Source: Undaria pinnatifida
Lineage: Eukaryota > Sar > Phaeophyceae > Laminariales > Alariaceae
Reading direction: 5' to 3'
DNA length: 64,000 nt
Assembly: GCA_012845835.1 (NCBI GenBank)
Contig: JABAKD010000011.1
Span: 11,408,381 to 11,472,380, forward strand
A program made the translations under genes and the position numbers. The notes beneath the pieces were generated by a model. That model had not been told where the DNA came from. It did no database searches and worked only from the letters and a program-made list of their open reading frames with translations. Shown one piece after another: positions 11,185 through 23,100 of this stretch. The first letter of the stretch is position 1. Each line of letters starts with the position of its first letter.

Positions 11185-11690
11185 ACTCACTTTTACTTTT
11201 CAGCTCAACTCGTAAGAGGTTTCATTTACCCTCAGCGAGCTTCTGGACAAGCCTTGGTAACAGGTGTCTTCCCTGGGAAGTGATAATGACGAGATCACTA
11301 CTACACCACTACTAGCTGCGGGGCTTCGCTGTCGTTGCAAGTTGGCCTCTGGAAGTTAGCTGGTGCGCTGGAGAGGACGGATGCGGCAGAAACATGCAAA
11401 ATACAAGGCCTGAAACCCGGGGACGGCTCCTAAAACACCTCGCAGTCGTGATTTAAATCACGACTATGTAGTCGTGATTATCAGTCCCCGTCTCCACCCC
11501 CCCCCCCCCCCAGTACGTGCCTTCATTTTTATCCCGCATAGGGTTCAGCGTTCCCAATTTCACCTTTTTATCCTTGTCGATTGGTATTGAATGTTGCCAA
11601 CTCGCGCTATCTCACTTTTGGTCTATTGATTTGGAAATGGAACCTTTGACATCGAGCTCAATAGTTTCACGGCTTGCAGTTGAACCACCG
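11185..11690 (-). mobile_element. SINE S1, interrupted copy
   Basis: 11185-11280 matches the S1 3' region (CTTCTGGACAAGCCTTGG). 11515-11690 matches the S1 5' part (CGCATAGGGTTCAGCGTTCC...). The roughly 230 bp between them, with a long C run at 11497-11511, looks like an insertion. Confidence 0.55.
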
Positions 11691-11865
11691 GGGACGCTCA
11701 AAGGCATATCGTTCATGAGAATCTGGTCTGTCTGATATGTGCAATCGATTCCGAAGTGCTGAACACGATTTGCTTTCCAGTCCAATAAGAGGGAGTATCT
11801 ATTGCAGGAGATTTTCCGTCCGGAGACAATGTTAGAACTGGTCTTTAACTGTTGGCGGCCAACAA

Positions 11866-11930
11866 CAGTGGTACCCACTTCGTGACCACCCCGTGACAAG
11901 CCAATTCAGGCGGTCTTATCTCTATTTATA
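11866..11930 (+). repeat. pogo-like transposon end fragment
   Basis: CAGTGGTACCCACTTCGTG, ACCACCCCGTGACAA and GGCGGTCTTATC parallel the fragment at 27437. Only a short end is present. Confidence 0.35.
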
Positions 11931-11934
11931 GCAG

Positions 11935-12275
11935 GGCTTGTCATGGGCCGACCCTGATGGGGCGGGCCGGGGTTGGGTCGGGCCGGCCCGGGCAGCCCGT
12001 CCCGACCCATCATTTTTTTCATGTGGCGGGCCGCGGGCGAGCCCGGCCCATCAATTTTTCAGTTGGTGGGCAGCGGCCCGGCCCATAAATTTTTCAATTG
12101 GTTGGCCGCGGCCCGGCTCGGCCATCAATTTTTCATTTGGTGGGCCGCGGCCCGGCCCGGCCCGGCCCAATCAAATTTCCATCTGATGGGCCGCGAGGCC
12201 CATGAGACACTGGCACACTTTATGGGCCGGCCCGCCATCTCTGTCGGCCGGCCTGTGGATTTTGAGGACCGGCCC
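11935..12275 (+). repeat. GC-rich minisatellite (GGCCCGGCCCATCAATTTTTC)
   Basis: Alternating GGGCCGCGGCCCGGCCC blocks and CATCAATTTTTCAKTTGGT blocks, about 45-50 bp per unit, 5-6 diverged units. The open frames through it are repeat artefacts. Confidence 0.8.
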
Positions 12276-12357
12276 ATGTGTTGCCCCGTGATAGAAAGGT
12301 GCACGCTGGCGGTTTTAAAGTACCTTGTACGTATTAGGTACCAAGTATTAATTACGG

Positions 12358-12840
12358 TCGTTTCCCTTACTTTTCCCTATATATTCACTCCACCTTGACT
12401 AAAAACTGGATCATGAAATGGTAACCACCTGTTGCAGAAAATTCTCAGCCTTTCGTTTCTTAACTCGTAGAGTTTTTCTGTCCTATACTGAAACCAATTA
12501 AGAGCTGTTTTTTTTTATGCTGGTCATCGTTGTTTTCGAATGTTTTGTTTTTTGGAAATAAATTATATTTATGATTCAATGCCCTTACTGTGTCCTGTAT
12601 TTAACTCCACTTTGAATATAACCTTGATCATTAAATGAAGGCCACCTGCTGCAGAGAATGATCAGCTTTCCGTTTCTTAACTGGAGTTTTTGTCCCGTAC
12701 TTGAACCAAGTAAGAGTTGTTTGGTTGGATGCTGTCATCTTTATTTTCGTTTTTGTTTGTTTTTGGGGGATACATTCGATTTAATTAATACCCTTACGTT
12801 CTTCTATATTATCTCCTCCTTAAATAATGTCTTCCCTGCT
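12358..12840 (+). repeat. about 215-bp tandem duplication (2.3 copies)
   Basis: 12358-12576 and 12577-12785 align through CCCTTAC, TTCACTCCACYTTGA-like, CACCTGYTGCAGARAAT-like and TTCGTTTCTTAACT-type blocks. A third copy starts at 12786. Not coding. Confidence 0.65.
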
Positions 12841-13654
12841 GTGTGTACGTGTATACACACATGTACACGCTACATCTGCACTTGCTTCAACTCCTGATGC
12901 TATGTACCCTGGTACCTGTTCTGGAAGTTATCTTTTTTTGTTCGTTTGTACGTATCCTACGGCAGAGGGGTAATGACGTACGTTCACTCATTATAATTGC
13001 GCGCGTGTTTTGGGATAAACGAATGCCCGCTGTACGAGTAGTATCAGTATGCGGAGTAGTGCGGGTTGTCGCTAGAGTGCTGGTTTCTCCAACCGGACTT
13101 GGCACATACCGCCGCTATAGAGCGACCACTGCTGCTGTAATTGGACCTAGAGTGGAGTTTTTTGCAGTAGACCATGCTTCCGCGTCTGTGTCGTGTCAAT
13201 TGTAAGCATTACGTCGGTTGTGGAAGACACTATTAATATTAATAGTAATACTAGTACTAGTACTAACGGTGCTATGATACCATGGCAACGACAGCGGCAG
13301 AAGTGAAGAGGAGCAAATGGATAGGTTCTGCCCGTTGAATTACGTTGATTTCCAGTTGTACTACGTATCATATTGCTGTACTGCTGTTTCTACTATTTGG
13401 TAATTGTTTGATATGCTCGTACGGTGTACGCATGATATAGCATGGACCTGGTTTGCGCGGTGTAACTACGAAGCAAAAGCAAGCGGTCAAAGTAGTGTTG
13501 GCGCTCGTAAATTTGTTTATTCGTATGTATGTTCCTCGTCATCTTTCCACTTGCTATTTTCTAAACACAGGAGAAGTTACTATAATAATACCAATAATAG
13601 CTTTTGTGTTCACCAGAGTGCAAAAATGAAGAAGCTGTTCGTGCTACGAGTAAA
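12841..13654. other. gene-free stretch
   Basis: No exon supported. Contains short AT repeats around 13230-13262 (ATTAATATTAATAGTAATAC type). One plus frame is open over 12843-13205 but has no splice or protein-family support. Confidence 0.35.
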
Positions 13655-14160
13655 TACGAAAGCAGCTTGCAAAGATGAGTATCGAACCGAAATTCGTCGA
13701 ACTCACGGCTTACGTCCTTGAACTATTTTTATAAAATACCAACACCAACCATTATAGTGGAGAGAAACAATATATATACATACATATTTGAACAAAAGAA
13801 TGGGACCCCTCCCATGAAGAAAAAAACTCACCCACATAGTATATAGACTTACTTATGAACATCTTTGTGCTGAAAGCACTCGGTTGGTGCTTCCCTGGCA
13901 TCTCCGAGGTCGGACGGTCCAGCTTATTTCTTGCAAAACGGTTCAGCTTTTCTTTGCTTTCTTGCTCCACCTGATTTATTTTTGTTACTGATAGACTTGT
14001 ATTTCGATTTCTTTTTTGGGAATCACTTTTTTTTTCCGATGACAGGATCACTTTTTTTTTCCCGATGGCACCCAAATTCGAACCACCGAAGACCAAGCTT
14101 GTAAGCAGACAGCAGTCTATCTACTAGACCACAGCAGCGTCACATTGATATCTATTTTAT
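13655..14160 (-). mobile_element. tRNA-like SINE unit, family S3 (copy 1)
   Basis: On the minus strand, the tRNA-like head at 14145-14060 has A-box TGGTCTAGTAGATAG and B-box GGTTCGAATTT. It runs leftward to a diverged AGCTTGCAAAGATGAG core at 13662-13735. The stretch 13750-13845 (TATAGTGGA...GGACCCCTCCCA...) recurs at 14210-14290. Confidence 0.65.
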
Positions 14161-14209
14161 TTTGACAAATAAAATTGATCAATAAATATCAAAATTCCCC
14201 ACCTAAAGT

Positions 14210-14505
14210 ATAAATACCAACACTTACCATTATAGTGGACAAAAAATAGGACCCCTCCCAATAAAAACTCACCCATATAGTATATTATAAGTACCAACAA
14301 CGCAGCTTGCAAAGATGAGTATTGACCTGAAATTCGTCGAACTCACGGCTGACGTCCTTGAAATATTTTTTATACAATACCAAGTATCGATTTTTCATGA
14401 GGATCCTTTTTTTTTCCGATGACACCCGGATTCGAACCAGCGAAGGGCAGGATTATAAACGGACAGAGTCTATCTTCTAGACCACAATGTCACAGCCGCA
14501 GTGGT
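14210..14505 (-). mobile_element. tRNA-like SINE unit, family S3 (copy 2)
   Basis: Same architecture as copy 1: tRNA-like head at 14505-14418 (GGTCTAGAAGATAG, GGTTCGAATCCGG), a T-rich linker and an AGCTTGCAAAGATGAG core at 14300. Confidence 0.65.
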
Positions 14506-14569
14506 ATCTACCAGCACTATTTTTTTATGTGCAACTACTACAACTGTATATTAGCGAAACATAGATGTA

Positions 14570-14775
14570 CCACGCAGCTTGCAAAGTTGAGTTTCAACCA
14601 TTCAATCGGTCGTACTCACAGCTGACGGTTTTCAATTTTTATATAAAATATATATATATATATCGATTTTTTCAAGAGGATCAATTTTTTTCCCGATGAC
14701 ACCGGGATTCGAACCAACGAGAAGACCTTGAGGCTTATGGTACATACCCGTACTACGACTACACCAGGTTTGTAC
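14570..14775 (-). mobile_element. tRNA-like SINE unit, family S3 (copy 3)
   Basis: The head at 14770-14690 has TGGTGTAGTCGTAGTACGGG and GGTTCGAATCCCGG. A TA microsatellite lies at 14648-14663. The core at 14574-14625 is diverged (AGCTTGCAAAGTTGAG). Confidence 0.65.
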
Positions 14776-15295
14776 ATACTACGCTGTTAATTCACAATGC
14801 ACGCCCAGCTCAGATCAGTCCGGCTACATATAGCCCAGCAGCGCAGCGTAGCGCCGTGCGGAGCCGTGCGGTGCGGTGCCGTGCCCTTCGCTGCGGTGCT
14901 ATGTCGTGCTGCGCTGTGTGCTTTCTTTCGCACATAGAGCAGTACCGGGTATAATAATACGTGTTGTTGTGTACTACTTTTCTTTTTTTTCTTTTTCTAC
15001 ATGTATTTGATCTTTCACGGCCCCCTGTTTCTTCCCCCGCGCAAATTACCCCCGTACTGCCGATAAGAACGTAATACCGGTAACAAAAGCACACAGCACA
15101 GCTGAGCACAACCGCTGCAGGGCAATTTGCTCTAAGCAGCTCTTGGCATTATCAAATCGCTGTTCGCACCAAGTCAAGGGCCTCTTCTTTCTGCCCCCGT
15201 TACATGTTTTTAGTTGCATTCTTCGTTGCCTTGCGCGAGCGTAGCGGGCGGCGTCAGCCGCCCGCGGAGCGGAGCCCTTGTATATATTACAAGTA
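14776..15295. other. gene-free stretch with GTGCGG low complexity
   Basis: 14840-14900 is built of GCCGTGCGG-like words resembling 22420-22745. The rest shows no supported gene. Confidence 0.35.
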
Positions 15296-15400
15296 CCAAC
15301 AACGCGGCTTGCAAAGATGAGTATAGAGCTGAAATTCGTCGAACTCACGGCTGACGTCCTTTAACATATTTTTACGAAATACGAGTAGTCTAAAATAGTT
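15296..15400 (-). repeat. family S3 core fragment
   Basis: GGCTTGCAAAGATGAGTAT, GAACTCACGGCTGACGTCCT and an A/T tail as in 14300. No tRNA-like head follows. Confidence 0.6.
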
Positions 15401-15911
15401 TTTTATATACCAAAATATCTACTGAGTATATTTTTGTAATTTTATTAGTGTGTAAATGTTAAAATGTAAAATATGTTCGAAGATCCTGAAATTGTAGAGT
15501 CGTCGCCTTGTACAGCAGTATTCATACTTCACACACAAGGCATACCAAGTACCTGGTATCATATCCTTATTATATCCTTGTATAATACGCTAACGTCGTG
15601 GTAGTGGCGTTTTTTTGGATCTTTGAAAATATCTTGGTTATAATACCTGCACAAAAAGCTGCGACTCCCGAGCTCCACTCGGCCTCCGGCGACCTCGCGG
15701 TGCCGTCACGTTCCATCCGCACAGCAGCACTACGACGTGCCGGCGAAAAAACGGCCGTCGGTGCCCCATCTCGGCGAGGGGAGAGCGTGGAAATCGCCCT
15801 CCCGGGGACGGCTCGCTTGCCCCCCCCCGCTTTTTCTTCGTCGCTGCCCGCTTTTTTTTTTCGAACTCCAACTATATTAAACTTTCGAATTGCTTTTTGG
15901 CCACTTGAGCC
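15401..15911 (+). other. upstream region of the candidate first exon
   Basis: AT-rich to about 15655, then a GC-rich stretch 15660-15830 and a pyrimidine-rich run before the ATG at 15912. This would suit a 5' flank or UTR of the PTEN-like gene. No specific promoter element recognised. Confidence 0.25.
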
Positions 15912-16061
15912 ATGGATACGAGACGACAAGCGCGCCTGCGTCAACAGCAAGCACAACAACACCAAGATCAATCACAGCAGCGTCCAGCCGTCGCCGCTCG
16001 CCGTGCGCAGAATCGGCAACGCGAGCGCTTTTCGCTTGGCCCCCGGCGTGGCGGGGAATAG
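15912..16061 (+). CDS. candidate first coding exon of the PTEN-like gene
   Basis: The ATG sits in a strong context (GAGCCATGG) and opens a 49-codon frame: MDTRRQARLRQQQAQQHQDQ, continuing basic and glutamine-rich to RGGE and TAG at 16059. The position, 1 kb upstream of the first recognised PTEN exon, and the basic composition would suit a PTEN N-terminus, which is basic in known members. The donor is not clear: GTAAAC at 16061 and GTGGCG at about 16048 are possible. An alternative start at 17046 would make this exon unnecessary. Confidence 0.35.
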   Translation: MDTRRQARLRQQQAQQHQDQSQQRPAVAARRAQNRQRERFSLGPRRGGE

Positions 16062-16129
16062 TAAACAATTGCAAATCCCGCCCAGCCCGAGAGCATTGTA
16101 ACCAACGAATCGGCTGCTGCTCGCCTGTC

Positions 16130-16790
16130 AGGTGTATTTGCTCTTCGTAATGCTGCATTGCTGTACTGCTGTACTGGGTAGGTCCGTGGGTGGATGGTGG
16201 GTGGTGGGTAGGTGGTGCATGGCGGCTCGCTCGCTCCCCGAGATGGCCGAGTATCGTAAAAAAATGGAACTCCCCCCGTCTGTTTCCTGTTTTATACAAG
16301 GTCCTCAAGAACCAACCAACTAACTGCTCCCCGCATACCAGGTGTACTGCTGTACGTACTGCTGCACTGCTGTACTGCTGTATGTAGTAAAGGTTGGTCG
16401 GTGGGTGGGTGGAGGGTGCATTGCGTCGTCTGTGGTGGGTGGGTGGGCCGTTCCGTAAGTGGGAGTCTTTTTTCGTCCTGTGGGACATGAACCTTTTTTT
16501 TTGCTTTCTAAAATACCGGCCAGCCACTGGTGCTTGGGAGTACCACCGGCCCCACTGCTGCACTCCTCTGTCCTTTACAACCGTACGTACTGCTGCCCTG
16601 CCGTACTGCTTCCCTGTTATTATTTTGTTTTTTTAGTACTTACGTACAGAGGATGAACCCTTTACTACCGCCGTATGTACTGCTGCACTGCTGTCGTACT
16701 GCTCTGTTTTATTTTGTTATGTTAGTAATTACATACAGAGGATGATACAGCAGCACTTTGTGTTTCTCCGCCATACCGGCCGGCAACAGG
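16130..16790 (+). repeat. TAC/CTG-rich microsatellites and tandem duplication
   Basis: Repeated GTACTGCTG-type words at 16145-16175 and 16338-16385. 16572-16662 and 16665-16745 are diverged tandem copies (GTACTGCTGC...TTATTTTGTT...TTAGTA...TACAGAGGATGA). CCGGCC...GGGAGTACCAC occurs at 16516 and 16775. Confidence 0.6.
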
Positions 16791-17045
16791 CATACTTCGG
16801 GAGTACCACTATTAATAGTAAATATAAAGTACCAGGTATACCATTTATAATTTGATAAGTTATAAAATATAAAATGTAAAATAGGTTTCTTGGTTGATGC
16901 GTTGGCGTTGCTGTCGTTCACTTTTTTACTCCCCGAACGGGGCATTTGATCATTTGATCTTTTGATCTGGTGTCACATCGTGTTGGCATCTCCCACTGCT
17001 CTACTTGTACTGGTAGACTATTAACAGCGACTACTGTACCTGTTA

Positions 17046-17193
17046 ATGATGATGGTGTTAGAGCCTGACCGTGATCACCGCTACCATGGCCGTGACCGTG
17101 ATGCCTTGCGCTGCACTCAGGATGGCTTCGACCTGGACCTGACGTACGTGACGGGTCGGATTATCGTGCACGGCTTTCCTGCTACTGGTGTAG
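17046..17193 (+). CDS. PTEN: PTEN-like exon: N-terminal motif and start of phosphatase domain
   Basis: Open from three consecutive ATGs (17046, 17049, 17052) as MMMVLEPDRDHRYHG, then ...RCTQDGFDLDLTYVTGR, IIVHGFPATGV and the first base of the next codon. The family equivalent is QEDGFDLDLTY...MGFPAERLEG. An acceptor-like TGCACTCAG directly precedes GAT at 17121, so the exon may instead start there in phase 0 and join an upstream exon. Donor GTAG|GTCAGT. Confidence 0.75.
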
Positions 17194-20100
17194 GTCAGTT
17201 AACACTATTATAGGTGTAGGTCAGTGATAGCAAGTCAGTGAGTCGTGCGGCGCGGGGGCATGGGCAGAAGTGCCAATTCGAGCGGTTTTCGAGTAACATC
17301 AACGGAGTGTCTGACATATCCCCTGCAGCGTGTATTGTAAAACATTCGTGCTATTCTTTTTCATTTTTGTTGATGCTTTATGTAGAAGTACTTGTACTCG
17401 TGCTTAGTGGTGTTCACTGCCTGGCAGCCATGCCGCCTTCTACGCGCGCAGCGCAGCACCAACAGCCGGAGGTCTTGATCGCTATGATCCGACAGTTGGC
17501 GTTGTTGGGAGGGATAGAGGTTGGGGCATCGAAAGATGTGAACATGGTCCCACTGCTTTGTCTTCTTTGCGGTACTGGCCGTACTCGTTTTGTCTCGATG
17601 CTTGCCTTGCGAATTATTTGTACGTCGTGTGCGTAGCGAACATCATGGCAGAGAAACTTGGGTGAGATTATAACACTTTTGGCGATGCAACGACCGCCGG
17701 CCGCTCTTTGCTCAACACGATGCGACCGACCTCGCAAATTGAGCTCTCTAATACTTTTGGGCCTCAATAGAGCTCTAATACCTCTTGTATCTGGTACGCA
17801 CAAGAGCAGCACCGGTACTGTGTCGCATGATCGGCCAGCGGCAAGTGGCGAGGGCGTTATGCAACATGCACAGTTAAAGATGCGTGCTTGGGGGGTTCCT
17901 GCGCGAAACATCAAGAAAAGCCCAAGAGCTCACGAGTCGTGAATCAATTGTAACCATTCTCCGTGCTGTGCCCGATGTTGTCTATTTGCCTCGCTCATGA
18001 TTTTTGGGCATCTTGCACGTGGAATCTTGTCCCAGAACACATATATAGAAACCCTCGGACGGAGGTGCAGAGGCTGTTGGACAAGTATCACGAGAACCGC
18101 TACAAGGTTTACAACTTCGCCAGCGAACCGGGGAGGACGTACCCTGAGCAGCTCTTCCATGGCCGCTGCGAGAGGCAAGTAATTAGCTCAGTATAAGTAG
18201 GGTCTTCGTGCCTTTACGTTCCTCGCGTATAGAACTACCAGGTATAGAACACGAGTGCGATAAAACCCTTCAAACCCTTCGTACTTGGTACCAACTATAA
18301 TCCGCTCTCTGCGACAGGTATTGTTACCGGCCGGTCGCCCCGGTGGCGTATCAGGTTATCCTCGAGCCTGGTATAGATCAGCTTCGTGAGTTCGAGCCCC
18401 ACCGAGTGCATACTCGTACAAAATTCGTTGGGACTTTTTCTTGTGCACAAATTGACTTGCGGAAAGCGCGAGAGCGTGAGTCAGCAACATTCGATGAATA
18501 AACGAGCAGTGGGATTGCTGAACCCTATGCGCGTTAAAAATTGAAGGCAAGAACCGGGGGGAAGAAGGGACGACACCTGTGACCAAGGCTTTTGTCCAGA
18601 AGCTGGAAAGTAAAAGTGTGGGAAAAAAAACACACACACACATACACCAGTACCATGTACAGTAGGGTACCCGGTATAGGAGCACCCATAAGAGCATCCA
18701 TGCTACTAACTGTAAGAGAAAACGGACCTAAGGTCGGTCAAACCCGCTTGTCGCGTCTTGTGACGCCCATTGTGAACCTCTATTATTCCTAATCTGAGAA
18801 GATCGACACGGAGATGATAACGGTAACACTGGCATGTTCCGACGGGCTCTTAAATCGGGTGCCCACTCTACTATTTTATTATCGTATTATTATGCAGGCT
18901 CGGATCACCAGAGATCTTTGTAGCCGGCGTCCCCGCTGATCCAATGGTAAGCCGCGTGACTATTGCGGTCGTAGGTTCTATTCTCACAAAGGACTCTATC
19001 TTACAAATCGACAGGCCGAAAGCGCGCGAGCGTGAGTTGGCGAAAATCGATGCAAACCGACGAGCATAAAAAAAATGGAAATGCTGAACCCCATGCGCAA
19101 ATAATATAAAGGCAAGTACCGGGGGGAGAAGGGAAGACACCTGTGACCACGGTTTGTCCAGAAGGTCGCTGAGGGTCTTACGAGTTCAGGTGGAGAGTAA
19201 AAGTGATGGTCAACACGAAAAAAAAACGTTTTTTTTTTTACTTTTTGTTGTTTGCGGTAGCAATAGAGTGTGCGGTAGACATAATGTGTGAAGTGTGAAG
19301 ATATCCCGCGTCGACCATGCTCGCGACATGCATCATTAGAAAAAAAGTGTCGAATTGTAAAGTTGTAAATTGTAAATTTGACGAATGGCGCACTTGCTAT
19401 CGAGCCTCGGCGCAACATATCGTACAGAGGGGTAGAGGAGAGATGTACTACTCTAGCTCTGCAAAAGCTATCAATCATACATATTACATATATAACGACT
19501 AAAATCACCCTGTTGACCCTGATAGCTACACTGTAGTTGTAAGGGGAGTCGCCGACCTATATCCTTAATGAGGACACATAACCCGTAATACGCGCGATCG
19601 GAGTATCACACACAGCTTGCAAAGATGGGTTCGGACAACATATTCGATCTCACAGCTGGAGTGTATTTTCATTTTTTATAATATATAACATATGTACAGC
19701 AAGTGCATACCATGCACAATATTTTATAAAAATTAAAATACACTCCAGCTGTGAGATCGAATGTGTTGTCCGAACCCATCTTTGCAAGCTGTGTGTGATA
19801 CCCCGATCGCGCGTATTACGGGTTATGTGTCCTCATTAAGGATATAGGTCGGCGACTCCCCTTGCAACTACAGTGTATATAGCAATACTGCACTGAAGGT
19901 TGGGTCGTGGGCGTCGCCGTTGAGAGTATGAGAGTAACGAGAGCAGAATCCTGTGCTTGTGTGCGGTCCGTTATTTCATTATTTCAAGTTTGAAGAGTTT
20001 GCGCGGGAGACCGGCGAAAGTACCCCCACCTAAATTATCGGAAACGGGATGGAGATGGTAACTTTCAGAGTCGAGGTGATACGCCTTGCCGTCTGCTAGA

Positions 20101-23100
20101 GGTATCTCTACTGCTGCTGGCCTTTCTAACTATAGAAATGTTAACATATCCTCTCAATTGAACATGTGTTGAGTGAATGCGCGCCCGATCGTCGCGTCTC
20201 TCCCGAACGCTGCGACAGCAGCGGTATAATAGTTGGCATTGTTCTTTGTTCTGTTTGCCGGTTCAGAGGAGTTCCCGTTTGCCGGTGACGCTTTGACCAC
20301 TGCTGTGGTAAACTTACCCAAATATTTTGGAGTTCCAAGTGGTTTGCCCCACAGCGTGGGTGCAACAGCCGAACAGCAGTAGCAGGCAGTACGTTCGGTA
20401 TGTACCGTAGTTGTAAAATACAGAATTTGCTCTGTCGAACTCGGCAACCGGTTTTTCCACTCGAACGGCAACGATTCCGCCATTACCTTACACCACTGCC
20501 GAAATGTTCTACTCTACATTCCAAGCCGCGTTTCCCCCAAAAAAGGGCGCTGCAGATTTGACCTGTTAATAGCATTAATAACCTTATACTACTTATAATA
20601 CTACCGTACAATATGTGCCGGCAGTTTGTGGGAATATGATACTCGAAGTTTTTGCCTGGACCACGCTGGGCTTTCTTGTTACCATCAGATACTACCGTAA
20701 TTTATTTTGTCTTTGTAGTCATCGCTTTTACTCTCCAGCTCCACCCGTACATATCATGAAGTTTTACCCTCTGCGACCTTCTAGACAAGCGGTGGTCGCA
20801 GGTGTCTTCTCTTCTTCCCCCTGGTACACAGCTATATGCCTTCGTTTTTATGACGCATAAGGTTCAGCATTCCCACTTTTCAGCTTTTTTTTTTTTTTTT
20901 TTTATCCTCCTGGGGATCCGGGTAAAAAAAGCTCAAGCTCCATACACTTTCGTTTGTGTACCAGTTTTCGTTTTTCAGCTTTTCGTGCGTGTCGAGAGAA
21001 TTTTTGCAAACTCACGCTCTCGCGCTTTCTGCCTGTTTTTTTTAACGCAAGAAAAAGTCCCTACGAGAACGATTGTGCACTTGGTGAGACTTGAAACCAC
21101 AACCTTCACGTTAGTAGGGACGGGATTCACCCACTGTTTGCTCCATCGAGGACGCCGACCAGTGTAGGCCTTGGTAAAACCCTCCACCTATCTTTCATGT
21201 TTTTCGTGCTCTTCCCATCTACTATCTCGGCAGTTTCTGTTTCTCTTTTCTCCCTCTCTAGACGTAAGTCAGATGTAGCGTCACTAAGCAGGCCCTTATC
21301 CCCCCTTCCCACTACCGCACGTGCCTTCATGTTCATCGCCAGAAGACTTCAGCCGTTTCTTCCCTCGTCGACTCGCGTCGAATTGCGCCTCTACCCACGC
21401 TGCTAGGCGCCCTCAGCAGTTTTTTGTTTTCGTTTTTGCGAGTAGACTCAATGGTCCTACCACGCTGCTAGGCGCTCACAGCGTTTGTTTGTTTTTTTCG
21501 AGTAGGCTCAATCGTCCGACCCACGCAAGATTCGAACCCCAGAACTAACGAACCAACTCTACTAATAGACCACCGGCGAGACCAGTGTAAATTGTATAAT
21601 TAGCAAAATAGATATACAACCTTCGTATCATATGACTTACCTGGTACTCTACAGTAGCTTACACGCGATAGTGCATACCAGGTAGATCCCAACCTCAAGC
21701 CAGTAACGCGGGAGGTCGGCGATACCGCATTTTTTTTGCCCTTGTAGATCAGAAACTCTGCTGCGCACTGACTGCAGGATCGTACTATTAATACGAGTAA
21801 TACAAGCGCTCCAACAGTATGAATTGTTTTGGTACAACAGTATACTCGTAGGCATCGGCATGGACAAAATAGTTGTGCTGGACGACGATGGATGGAAATA
21901 ACAGGTTAACGTAAAGAGCACACACATATACAATGTTGACTTATATGTGCATGCATTTGCATAGATCCTACCTGGAATAATGTATACCTTAATGTGGACA
22001 CACCTTGTATTACGCGCGATCGGAGTATCACACACAGGTTGCAAAGATGAGTTTCGACAACATACTCGATCTCACAGCTGGAGTGTATTTTCATTTTTAT
22101 AATATATATCCGTATATACCCAGTCGGTAGTCGGTAGTACACCGGGATAGGTTATTACTCTGCTTGTTGCGTTATGTTGACATAATTTCCTGATATTTCT
22201 CCATGTCATTGAATCCCTCTAGGAGTCTACGATGGGGTGTCTTATTGGTTGCTTGCTTTGGTCTGACACGACTTTGGATTGCTGAGATGTCGTGGCGCAC
22301 ATCTATCTGGTACTGGGTATTTTTCATGTTTTTTCACGGTGTGGAACCGAGCCGCGGTGCTGTTTTATTTTCGAAGTCACAGGGTGCGGTTTCTATATAT
22401 TGGGAATGCTACGTTGCAGTCCGGTGCGGTTTTCATTTTTGAATAATCGTGTAATACGGTGCGGTGCCGTGCGGTTTGCAATTTGACATGGTACGGTGCG
22501 GTGCGGCGGGGGTACCGGCCAAAATCGCACCGCACTGTACCTGCACTGTAGCAAATTACTTAGGTTTTTCAGGTCTCGGAGCTTTTTCACAGTTTTGTGG
22601 GAGTCGAACGGTGCGGTCCGGTGCGGATTTTTATCTTCGATAAGTTCTACGGTGTGGTTCGATGCGGTATTGTAAAAAGAGGCAAAGTGGTACGGTGCGG
22701 TGGCGTTCGGTAAGACCTCACCGAACCTCACCGCACCGCACCGTAAGGGAAAAAAAACACCGTGAGAAACGTTGGTATTTTTCGAATTGGATACGAAGTA
22801 AGTACATGATATACCTCTGTTGTAACGCTGTGTTGTGGCAGCACAAATCACGACAATAAAGCACGGGAGTATTATTCAGTCGTATACAAGTACACTGCCT
22901 GCTGCGATGTTTGCTTACGTGGCGTTTTTTTTCTGCTTGAAGGAAGCGCGTGCGCATGCATATGGGACGTAGGCATTGCAAGTTGCAATAACGGAGAAGG
23001 GGTCGGCCGTTTGGGTGTTGGTCTTCGCAGATAGTGTGCAAAACGCCATATTATCTATTGTACCGCAGAACGGCGCGACGCGCAGTACCCCAAAAGAGCA

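Noticed and set aside
11938-12398. Plus frames through the GGCCCGG minisatellite
   Set aside because: Periodic peptide from a repeat, no other support.
14060-14770. tRNA genes on the minus strand
   Set aside because: A and B boxes are present but acceptor and anticodon stems do not form, and each is fused to a repeat body. They are SINE heads.
15877-16563. 228-codon minus-strand frame
   Set aside because: Overlaps microsatellites and the plus-strand candidate first exon. Histidine/proline-rich low complexity.
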